Source: Aliikangiella sp964411875
Lineage (GTDB): Bacteria; Pseudomonadota; Gammaproteobacteria; Enterobacterales; Kangiellaceae
Assembly (NCBI GenBank): GCA_964411875.1
Contig: CAYPMT010000049.1
Coordinates: 1-16,907 of the forward strand
DNA: 16,907 bases
Reading direction: 5' to 3'
Within the stretch, counting starts at the first letter, position 1. Every line of letters begins with the position of its first letter. A program made the translations under genes and the position numbers. The notes under the pieces are model-generated. The model was not told where the DNA came from. It saw only the letters and a list, made by a program, of their open reading frames with translations, and did not search any database. Shown here piece by piece: positions 1 through 5,968 of this stretch.

Positions 1-712
1 TTGCATCAGCACTAATACTAGGCACTTCAGAGTTTATCTTGTCAGCAATTTCTTGGGCTGAATCACCCTGAGAAATAGCAACACTGGATGATGCGCCATT
101 AACATCAAAAGCGAGTGTATCGGCAACAAGTGCGCTAGCTGGAGTGGCTGAAACAGTCGAAACACGATTTGAACCAAAACCTGCAAAAGATAGGTCATTA
201 ACCCCTAGGTCATCGGCTCTTGCTGAGTTAATTGAAATATTAATGGTTTCAAAAGCTTGTGCACCGACCTGAAATTGTGAGCCAGTTAAGGTACCGGTTA
301 GGATATTACGACTACCAAAACGTGTGGTGTTAGCAATACGGTCAACTTCTTGAATGAGTTGTTGAACTTCGGCATTAAGTGCAGAGCGCTCTGAAGGTCC
401 GTTACTACCATTGGCTGCTTGGATACCTAAATCACGAATACGTTGCAATATATTGGTTGTCTCTTGCATCGCTCCTTCAGCGACTTGAGCAAGAGAGATA
501 CCATCGTTAGCATTTCTTGCCGCAACACTAAGGCCGCCAATTTGAGAGGTTAAACCGTTAGAAATTTGTAAACCGGCCGCATCATCTCTTGCGCTATTAA
601 TACGTAAGCCTGATGAAAGCCGCTGAAAAGTTGTTCCTAGCCCATTATTAACATTGAGCAAGTTACGTTGTGCGTTAAGCGAAGAAACATTAGTTGATAA
701 TACGTTTCCCAT
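1..712 (-). CDS. fliC: Flagellin, N-terminal part (runs off the window start)
   Basis: This is the filament subunit, exported through the flagellar export apparatus and polymerised outside the cell. The minus strand reads from ATG at 712-710 for 237 codons without a stop to the window edge, so the C-terminal part is missing. The protein begins MGNVLSTNVSSLNAQRNL, followed by the conserved D0/D1 signatures LSSGLRINSARDDAAGL at about residues 32-48 and NDGISLAQVAEGAM at about 69-82. LQRIRDLGIQAANGS at about 89-103 is the conserved D1 helix that contains the TLR5-recognised region in other flagellins. From about residue 170 the sequence enters the variable middle domain. A good ribosome site (AAGGAG, in plus-strand positions 719-724) precedes the ATG. 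A sigma-28 promoter lies about 200 nt upstream with an unusually structured leader. The gene points away from flrA, unlike the usual same-strand flagellin-fliD-fliS-flrA order. The family is certain; the symbol could equally be flaA or flaB if paralogs exist. Confidence 0.95.
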   Translation of the reverse strand, partial: MGNVLSTNVSSLNAQRNLLNVNNGLGTTFQRLSSGLRINSARDDAAGLQISNGLTSQIGGLSVAARNANDGISLAQVAEGAMQETTNILQRIRDLGIQAANGSNGPSERSALNAEVQQLIQEVDRIANTTRFGSRNILTGTLTGSQFQVGAQAFETINISINSARADDLGVNDLSFAGFGSNRVSTVSATPASALVADTLAFDVNGASSSVAISQGDSAQEIADKINSEVPSISADA

Positions 713-790
713 TTTTTACTCCTTAATTTGATACTTTAAAACAACTGCCTAAGTTATTATAAAAGCAAGAAAAATTAAAAAAATATTGGG

Positions 791-908
791 AAAGAAACAC
801 TGAGAATAGTTCTTTCGTTGACGAATCGCCATCTGAGAATTGGTGACTAGCTTTAGACAAACACCGAGAATATTTACCTAAAGTAAACCAAGCTGAGAGT
901 TCTTGGTT
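791..908 (-). promoter_or_regulatory. Structured flagellin mRNA leader: four tandem hairpins with related 9-nt loops
   Basis: Read on the minus strand in 5' to 3' order, four hairpins follow each other. H1 (908-886) has stem AACCAAG/CTTGGTT and loop AACTCTCAG. H2 (883-851) has stem CTTTAGGTAAAT/GTTTGTCTAAAG, with some G-U pairs, and loop ATTCTCGGT. H3 (848-824) has stem AGTCACCA/TGGCGATT, with one A-C mismatch and one G-U pair, and loop ATTCTCAGA. H4 (815-791) has stem AAAGAACT/GTTTCTTT, with one mismatch, and loop ATTCTCAGT. Stems differ while loops keep a TTCTCAG-like core. H1-H2 and H2-H3 are 2 nt apart, and H3-H4 are 8 nt apart. The predicted transcript start near 910 puts H1 at the very 5' end. 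The folds are read by eye. A role in translation or stability control is inferred. Confidence 0.6.
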
Positions 909-917
909 CAGTTAAAC

Positions 918-943
918 TATCGGCTTCAAAAAAGCCGACTTTA
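918..943 (-). promoter_or_regulatory. Sigma-28 (FliA) promoter of the flagellin gene
   Basis: On the minus strand TAAA (943-940) and GCCGATA (924-918) are separated by exactly 15 nt. This matches the enterobacterial/pseudomonad FliA consensus TAAA-N15-GCCGATAA. The next base gives GCCGATAG, one mismatch in the last position. The start site would fall near 910, giving a leader of about 200 nt. The spacer contains an inverted repeat that overlaps the -10 element. Confidence 0.88.
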
Positions 944-972
944 AAAAAAGTATTAAAATAATTTAAAAAAAC

Positions 973-988
973 TGGCATAGGCTTTGCT
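973..988 (+). promoter_or_regulatory. Sigma-54 (RpoN) promoter, divergent from flagellin
   Basis: TGGCATAGGCTTTGCT fits the sigma-54 consensus TGGCAYRNNNNTTGCW at every defined position, with GG (974-975) and GC (986-987) separated by 10 nt. The predicted start is near 999. It lies about 30 bp from the -35 element of the divergent sigma-28 promoter. The first plus-strand transcription end downstream is the terminator at 1205-1235, so the expected product is an RNA of about 235 nt. An activator such as FlrA or FlrC would be needed, but I do not see a defined activator site. Confidence 0.75.
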
Positions 989-1019
989 TTATGAATGGTA
1001 ACCAATGTAACTATTAGTG

Positions 1020-1103
1020 GTGAAAAAATCATTACCCATGGTTAATCTCCTAGTAATTATATCGGTTATGTTCTTCGGAACGTTGTTATGGTTTGTGCTT
1101 TAA
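1020..1103 (+). CDS. Possible 27-aa hydrophobic small protein (doubtful)
   Basis: A frame opens at GTG 1020 (with another in-frame GTG at 1017) and ends at TAA 1101-1103. It would begin MKKSLPMVN and continue as one hydrophobic stretch of about 20 residues rich in Leu, Val, Ile and Phe, ending WFVL. That is a positively charged N-terminus plus a single membrane segment. An internal ATG at 1038 would give 21 residues. No convincing Shine-Dalgarno precedes any of these starts. The leader from the predicted transcript start would be only about 20 nt. T-rich DNA easily produces hydrophobic frames by chance, so this is recorded as a possibility only. It resembles type I toxin-like peptides in general shape, not in recognised sequence. 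Confidence 0.17.
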   Translation: MKKSLPMVNLLVIISVMFFGTLLWFVL

Positions 1104-1204
1104 GTTGCTGAGAACAGCTTAAAAACATGGGCTGTAACGTGAAGATTAAAGCCAAGTGGTTGCTGAGAACAGCCACTTTGCGCTTAAAGCTTCAGTCGTA
1201 CGGT

Positions 1205-1235
1205 AAGGGGTCGTTTCACGACCCCTTTCTATTTT
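1205..1235 (+). terminator. Strong intrinsic terminator of the sigma-54 RNA
   Basis: A perfect 9-bp stem AAGGGGTCG (1205-1213) / CGACCCCTT (1219-1227) with loop TTTCA is followed by the T-rich tail TTTCTATTTT. It is the most GC-rich hairpin in an AT-rich intergenic region, and no annotated gene ends nearby. This is what suggests a separate small RNA. Confidence 0.9.
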
Positions 1236-1456
1236 CCCTTCTGTTATTGATAAAATACCAACACTCAAAAGGCGGCAAATTTTTGACCCAAGGAGGAAAT
1301 TATTTGCCCAAGTGAAAGAAATTGATTGAGTTGTAACCGAATAAAAAGGTTGTGCTGTTTAAAAAACAATCGAACTAAAATGATTAAAAAATGACAGCTT
1401 TAAATAAAATTCGACAAAACTTTGACAAACTTCACATTCTTGACTAAACCTATATA
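1236..1456. other. AT-rich intergenic stretch up to the scaffold gap
   Basis: I see no convincing gene. A hairpin with GGCAAAT (1274-1280) / ATTTGCC (1302-1308) holds AGGAGG (1291-1296) in its loop region, but no usable reading frame follows. TTGACA (1422-1427) and TTGACT (1440-1445) could be -35 elements whose -10 would be poor or lie inside the gap. A promoter for flrA may be here or in the missing sequence. Confidence 0.5.
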
Positions 1457-1556
1457 NNNNNNNNNNNNNNNNNNNNNNNNNNNNNNNNNNNNNNNNNNNN
1501 NNNNNNNNNNNNNNNNNNNNNNNNNNNNNNNNNNNNNNNNNNNNNNNNNNNNNNNN
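1457..1556. other. Run of exactly 100 N (scaffold gap)
   Basis: One hundred consecutive undetermined bases. A round 100 is the usual placeholder for a gap of unknown length, so genes may be missing here, for example flaG, fliD or fliS, which often sit between flagellin and flrA. The orientation and distance of the flagellin side relative to flrA depend on the assembly. Confidence 0.98.
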
Positions 1557-1557
1557 T

Positions 1558-1585
1558 AAGATTAGAGTTGTTAATAATCTTTTTT
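1558..1585 (+). terminator. Weak AT-rich hairpin plus T run just after the gap
   Basis: AAGATTA (1558-1564) and TAATCTT (1575-1581) form a perfect 7-bp inverted repeat, followed by further T residues to 1585. It could be the terminator of a gene lost in the gap, or a leader structure of flrA. The stem has only one G-C pair, so confidence is low. Confidence 0.25.
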
Positions 1586-1633
1586 AGGACTCACACAAGC
1601 CATAAAAAAATAAAAAAGCAGGAATAATAGTTG

Positions 1634-3082
1634 ATGCTTGAAAATAAACAGTTATTGATCATTGATGATGATAAGCAACGTAGTCATGATCTTGGGGTAG
1701 TATTTGAATTTATCGGTGAAATTTGTCAAGAGGCGGCTAGTGATAATTGGCAACAACACTTTCAAAACAGTGAGCATTTAATCGGGGTACTAGTCGGTAC
1801 GGTCGATAAGTATTCTGAAATGGCTGATTTAATTAAAGAGATTCATTCAGCCGATAATAATATGCCTATTTTAATGCTTGATGATGTTGCTTTGTCGGGT
1901 GAGTTGTCGAATGACTTAGCGAAGCATATAGTGGGTAGAATTAGTTGGCCGCTTAAACAGAATGAAGTGTTAGAAGTGATTCATTCCTGTCAATATTGTC
2001 GTGATAATCAGCATTTCTTTTCAGAGTCGAGTAAATCACTGGAGTTATTCCGTAGTCTAGTCGGGCAGAGCAGTGCTATTCAAGATATTAGAGGACTGAT
2101 TGAACAGGTTGCAGCGACTGATGCGAATGTCTTGATTTTAGGTGAGTCGGGTACAGGTAAAGAAGTGGCTGCGCGCAACCTGCACTATTTATCAGAGCGA
2201 GCTAATAAGCCTTTTATTCCAATTAATTGTGGTGCAATTCCACCAGAATTATTAGAAAGCGAACTATTTGGTCATGAAAAGGGCTCTTTTACTGGCGCAT
2301 TAAATAGCCGCCAAGGTCGCTTTGAACTGGCTCAAGGTGGTACTATTTTTCTTGACGAAATTGGTGATATGCCTCTTCCCATGCAAGTTAAATTATTGCG
2401 AGTTCTACAAGAAAAAACTTTTGAACGTATTGGTAGCAGCAAATCTATTCAAGCGGACGTGCGTATAATTGCTGCGACTCATCGAAATTTGGAAATCGAA
2501 GTTAAAGAAAATCGATTTAGAGAAGATTTATTTTATCGTTTAAATGTTTTCCCAATTACCATGCCAGCCTTAAGAGAACGAGCTGACGACATTCCGCTTT
2601 TAGTTAATGAGCTGGTTGCTCGCTTAGAAAATGATCAACGTGGTTCGGTTAGGTTTAGTCCTAATGCTACTCAGTCACTAATGCAATGTGAGTGGCCGGG
2701 TAATGTCAGAGAATTGGCTAATTTAATTGAACGATTATGTATTTTATATCCTTATGGCGTCGTTGATTTAAAAGAGTTGCCGCAGCAGTATCGGCACTCG
2801 CAAGGTCTCGATGCTTATCCGCAGCCTGAGTTAGCTGAACTTCGTAATCATAACTCGCAAGCTAGTACTTCTCCACCATTGATCAATCCTGAAATGATTT
2901 CTCATTTGCCTGAAAATGGCGTTAACTTAAAAGAGTTTGTCGCTAAATTGGAGGTGTCATATATTGAACAAGCACTTTCCGAAGAAGACTGGGTTGTTGC
3001 CCGAGCGGCAAAACGTTTAGGTATGCGAAGAACCACTCTTGTTGAAAAAATGAGAAAGTATGACTTACAAAAAGCCAGTTAA
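1634..3082 (+). CDS. flrA: Sigma-54-dependent flagellar master regulator FlrA/FleQ
   Basis: This enhancer-binding protein tops the polar flagellar hierarchy and activates sigma-54 promoters. I chose ATG 1634 (482 aa). TTG at 1631 is equally possible, since AGGA at 1620-1623 is 7 nt from TTG and 10 nt from ATG. The N-terminal domain (about 1-120) resembles a receiver, but the usual phospho-Asp region reads VLVGTVD, as in FleQ, so phosphorylation is unlikely. The AAA+ domain shows Walker A GESGTGKE at about 170-177, the sigma-54 contact loop GSFTGA at about 217-222 (GAFTGA in most members), Walker B FLDE at about 239-242, and WPGNVREL at about 354-361. A Fis-type helix-turn-helix lies at about 450-478 (ARAAKRLGMRRTTL). 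FleQ homologues bind cyclic-di-GMP in the AAA+ domain; I infer this may hold here. The gene is followed by a 230-nt gap containing the flrBC promoter. Confidence 0.95.
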   Translation: MLENKQLLIIDDDKQRSHDLGVVFEFIGEICQEAASDNWQQHFQNSEHLIGVLVGTVDKYSEMADLIKEIHSADNNMPILMLDDVALSGELSNDLAKHIVGRISWPLKQNEVLEVIHSCQYCRDNQHFFSESSKSLELFRSLVGQSSAIQDIRGLIEQVAATDANVLILGESGTGKEVAARNLHYLSERANKPFIPINCGAIPPELLESELFGHEKGSFTGALNSRQGRFELAQGGTIFLDEIGDMPLPMQVKLLRVLQEKTFERIGSSKSIQADVRIIAATHRNLEIEVKENRFREDLFYRLNVFPITMPALRERADDIPLLVNELVARLENDQRGSVRFSPNATQSLMQCEWPGNVRELANLIERLCILYPYGVVDLKELPQQYRHSQGLDAYPQPELAELRNHNSQASTSPPLINPEMISHLPENGVNLKEFVAKLEVSYIEQALSEEDWVVARAAKRLGMRRTTLVEKMRKYDLQKAS

Positions 3083-3149
3083 TTGACGGGCTAAAATAAC
3101 CTCTAACAAACCTTCCTATAAGTGCTTGAATTACAAGAAAAATAAAAAC

Positions 3150-3165
3150 AGGCACGCTATTTGCT
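3150..3165 (+). promoter_or_regulatory. Sigma-54 promoter of flrBC
   Basis: AGGCACGCTATTTGCT matches the sigma-54 consensus except for the first base. GG (3151-3152) and GC (3163-3164) are separated by 10 nt. The predicted start near 3176 gives a leader of about 137 nt before flrB. Its position directly downstream of flrA fits the known Vibrio scheme in which FlrA with sigma-54 activates flrBC. Confidence 0.82.
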
Positions 3166-3312
3166 CTAACTTTAAATAGAAACTTAATTAAGTGAGTTTA
3201 TTGACACTTTCTGTTTTATGTTAATCCAAACCTATAGGGTTTAAATGACATGAAACTGTAAGGAATGAATTGACTAAGAGTGAATATAACGTTTGATTGA
3301 AGTGAGGTAGTA

Positions 3313-4626
3313 ATGTCATTAGCGAGTAACCATTTTTCTACGGCCAAAACAAAATTAATTGATTTAAAAAATGTTGACTTAAAAACACCTGTTGTAAAAG
3401 GTAGTGATCTAAAAGAGCTTGGTTCAAAAAGCAATAAACTTAATTCGATCATGTCACAGTTAAATGAATTGTCAGATTCATTTTTAGATACTTACCAAAA
3501 TCTAGAAGGTCAAGTTGAAAAGCTCAATGATCGTTTGATCAATGAGACTGAAAAAAATAATGATGTTGAGCAAGAAAAACAACAACTACTGAACGAAAAG
3601 CTTTTGTTATCGGAACATTTACAAAACTTACTCGCCTTAATGCCTACAGGTATTGTTGTTATTGATGGTAAAGGTAGGGTGAAAAACTGTAACCTTAAAG
3701 CTGAAAACTTATTAGGCAAGCCGCTGCTTGGAGAAATGTGGATAAAAATTATCCAGCGTGCTTTTTCTCCTCAAGCAGATGATGGGCACCAAATTTCATT
3801 AAAAGATGGCAAGAAAATTCATATTGAGACTCGCGCCCTAGAAACAGAGCCCGGACAGCTTTTGGTATTAACTGATTTAACTAAAACTCGTCAATTGCAA
3901 GCGAAACAAAGTCAAGAAAATAAATTATCTAGCATGGGGAAAATGGTTGCGTCGTTAGCTCACCAAATTAGAACACCATTATCGGCGGCTATTTTATATG
4001 GTTCTCACTTGGTTGAAAATAAAATCGACGATACATTAAGAGGTAAATTTAGCGGCTTGTTATTAGAGCGGTTAAGTTTTATTGAAAGACAGGTCAATGA
4101 CATGCTTAATTATATTAAGGGTGAGGCTAAATCTAAAAAAGATTTGCCTGTGAAAAAATTCTATGAAAATTTAAAAAGCCTGACTCAAGACTTTCCTGAT
4201 TTTGTCCATTTCAAATGCAGCCAAAAATCTAAGCAAGAGAAAGTACTTGCAGGAGACCTTGATGCTCTATCTAGCAGTTTGATTAACCTGATAGATAATG
4301 CTTGCGATGCCGTTAAAACAGAGTTAAATCCACATGTTTTGGTTAGTTTTTTAATCGACGACAAATTGACTATCTGCATTTCTGATAATGGTGAAGGTAT
4401 TGAAAAATCAAAACTTGAACATATTTTTGAGCCTTTTTACACGACTAAAAAATCAGGTAATGGTTTGGGTTTAGCTATTTTTCATAAGGTGTTCAGTGAG
4501 CATAGTGGAAAAATTAATGTAACCTCTGAGCTAGGTAAAGGAACACAATTTACGATTGAATTTGAATTGGCTAAAGAATCAGCTGCTTCATCACAAGAGC
4601 AAGAGGAAGTGGCTAATGAATTCTAG
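3313..4626 (+). CDS. flrB: Flagellar sensor histidine kinase FlrB/FleS
   Basis: This cytoplasmic kinase is expected to phosphorylate FlrC. The ATG at 3313 follows GAGG (3304-3307). At 437 aa it has no membrane segment. Residues about 40-105 are rich in charged residues with a coiled-coil look. A PAS domain follows (about 105-190, starting near ALMPTGIVVIDGKG). The HisKA box has the phospho-acceptor His at about 217 in SLAHQIRTPLSA. The ATP-binding domain has the N box LINLIDNACDAV (about 323-334), the G1 box DNGEGI (about 358-363), IFEPFYTTK (about 371-379) and the G2 box GNGLGLAI (about 382-389). All catalytic motifs are intact. The end overlaps the flrC start by 11 nt, suggesting translational coupling of the kinase-regulator pair. 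The signal sensed by the PAS domain cannot be told from sequence. Confidence 0.95.
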   Translation: MSLASNHFSTAKTKLIDLKNVDLKTPVVKGSDLKELGSKSNKLNSIMSQLNELSDSFLDTYQNLEGQVEKLNDRLINETEKNNDVEQEKQQLLNEKLLLSEHLQNLLALMPTGIVVIDGKGRVKNCNLKAENLLGKPLLGEMWIKIIQRAFSPQADDGHQISLKDGKKIHIETRALETEPGQLLVLTDLTKTRQLQAKQSQENKLSSMGKMVASLAHQIRTPLSAAILYGSHLVENKIDDTLRGKFSGLLLERLSFIERQVNDMLNYIKGEAKSKKDLPVKKFYENLKSLTQDFPDFVHFKCSQKSKQEKVLAGDLDALSSSLINLIDNACDAVKTELNPHVLVSFLIDDKLTICISDNGEGIEKSKLEHIFEPFYTTKKSGNGLGLAIFHKVFSEHSGKINVTSELGKGTQFTIEFELAKESAASSQEQEEVANEF

Positions 4627-5968
4627 TGTTCTCGTCGTAGAAGATGATTCAGCGTTAAGGCAGGCCTTGGTTGATAGTATACAAGTCAGTGGCTATCAAA
4701 CGATGCATGCTGACTCAGCAGAATCAGCTATCAATTTAATGACTCAGGGCCATCGGCCAGACATGATAGTAACAGATGTTCAAATGGGAAAAATGAGCGG
4801 CATTGATTTCTTAAAAAATTTAAGACAAAGCAATGCTGATTTACCCGTCATTCTGATGACTGCCTATAGTGATATTCAAGATGCGGTTGCCGTAATGAAG
4901 TTAGGTGCTTGTGATTATTTACAAAAACCGTTTGAAGCGAGTCGTTTAAACCATCTGATTGATAAGTATTTAACTCATCATCAATCATCAGAGATTATTG
5001 TTGAAGATAAGCAAAGCAAAAAGCTTTTTGAATTTGCTAAAAAAATAGCAACTACTGATGCTAATGTTTTATTGGCTGGGCCAAGTGGCTCAGGTAAAGA
5101 GGTTATGTCTCGTTTTATTCACAGTAATTCCTTAAGAACGAATCAACCTTTTGTTGCTATTAATTGTGCAGCCATTCCAGAAAACATGTTGGAAGCAACT
5201 TTATTTGGTTATGAGAAGGGCGCATTTACGGGGGCTCATCAGGCTTGTGCAGGTAAGTTTGAGCAAGCACAAAAAGGCACCTTATTACTGGATGAAATAT
5301 CTGAAATGGATTTGTCGTTACAAGCTAAGTTGTTACGAGTTATTCAGGAAAAAGAAGTTGAGAGGCTTGGAGGAAAAAAACTGATTAATCTTGATATTAG
5401 ATTAATTGCAACAACTAACCGGGATCTTAAAAAAGAAGTTGAAGAGAAGCGGTTTAGAGAAGACCTTTATTATCGTTTGAATGTTTTTCCAATTCATTGT
5501 TTAGCTTTAAATGAACGACCTGATGATATTGTTCCATTAGCGGAAAGTTTATTAGCTAAGTATCATGGCAATAGTCATGCAGGCTTAAGTCTTTCTGTTT
5601 GTGCTAAAGCAAAATTAGTTGCCTATTTATGGCCTGGCAATGTGCGTGAACTTGATAATTTAATGCAGCGAGTCTGTGTTTTATCAAACGGTGAGGTTAT
5701 TACGGCCGATGAGATTAAGTTTGAAAATGAATCAGGTTTTGAACAATCATCAGAAGCAACACAAAAATCGTTTTCGACGAAAGAAGGACAGTTAGGCAGC
5801 GATCTGCAAAATCATGAGTTTCAATTAATTATTGATGCCTTAATAAAACATCAAGGTAAAAAATCGGATGTTGCCGAAAGCTTAGGTATTAGTCCAAGAA
5901 CCTTAAGGTATAAATTAGCCAAAATGCGAGAGTTAGGCTATCAGTTACCAACTAAAGGAGACTATTAA
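4616..5968 (+). CDS. flrC: Flagellar sigma-54 response regulator FlrC/FleR
   Basis: This is the partner of FlrB, which when phosphorylated activates sigma-54 promoters of mid-stage flagellar genes. I chose ATG 4616 (450 aa) because it places the receiver start MNSSVLVVEDD correctly and follows GAGGA inside flrB. The open frame continues upstream to 4556, but that part is flrB sequence. The receiver has acidic Asp10/Asp11, phospho-Asp54 (TDVQM) and Lys104. The AAA+ domain has Walker A GPSGSGKE at about 155-162, a perfect GAFTGA loop at about 202-207, Walker B LLLDE at about 223-227, and WPGNVREL at about 339-346. The C-terminal Fis-type helix-turn-helix is at about 416-435 (DVAESLGISPRTLRYKL). 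Unlike FlrA, all phosphorylation residues are present. The stop codon overlaps the fliE start by one base (TAATG). Confidence 0.95.
   Translation: MNSSVLVVEDDSALRQALVDSIQVSGYQTMHADSAESAINLMTQGHRPDMIVTDVQMGKMSGIDFLKNLRQSNADLPVILMTAYSDIQDAVAVMKLGACDYLQKPFEASRLNHLIDKYLTHHQSSEIIVEDKQSKKLFEFAKKIATTDANVLLAGPSGSGKEVMSRFIHSNSLRTNQPFVAINCAAIPENMLEATLFGYEKGAFTGAHQACAGKFEQAQKGTLLLDEISEMDLSLQAKLLRVIQEKEVERLGGKKLINLDIRLIATTNRDLKKEVEEKRFREDLYYRLNVFPIHCLALNERPDDIVPLAESLLAKYHGNSHAGLSLSVCAKAKLVAYLWPGNVRELDNLMQRVCVLSNGEVITADEIKFENESGFEQSSEATQKSFSTKEGQLGSDLQNHEFQLIIDALIKHQGKKSDVAESLGISPRTLRYKLAKMRELGYQLPTKGDY

Larger units (their letters stand above)
999..1235 (+). ncRNA. Candidate sigma-54-dependent small RNA with duplicated hairpin loops
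   Basis: This transcript is inferred from a consensus sigma-54 promoter (973-988) and a strong intrinsic terminator (1205-1235). Three folds are visible before the terminator. The first is a UUCG-tetraloop hairpin at 1068-1083. The second is a hairpin at 1099-1123 (TTTAAG/CTTAAA). The third is a hairpin at 1154-1178 (AAGTGG/CCACTT) that can be extended outward to about 1137-1199. The last two share an identical 13-nt loop TTGCTGAGAACAG (1105-1117 and 1160-1172) on different stems, a pattern typical of a functional RNA loop. The loop core CUGAGAA is complementary to the loops of the flagellin leader hairpins. An AU-rich segment at 1035-1058 resembles the antisense of the flagellin ribosome site and start codon. 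I do not recognise an Rfam family. A short hydrophobic reading frame overlaps the 5' half, so an mRNA or dual-function RNA is the alternative. Confidence 0.55.

Noticed and set aside
1127..1315. A 62-codon plus-strand open frame between flagellin and flrA
   Set aside because: It runs through the RNA hairpin and the strong terminator at 1205-1235, has no ribosome site, and its product looks random.
2943..3452. Minus-strand open frames over the flrA end and flrB start
   Set aside because: They lie opposite well-supported genes, lack ribosome sites and resemble no family. Similar antisense frames opposite flrB, fliG, cheA, cheW and the PAS gene were dropped for the same reason.
5151..5384. A 77-codon frame inside flrC
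   Set aside because: It is a shifted frame of the highly conserved AAA+ domain of flrC.
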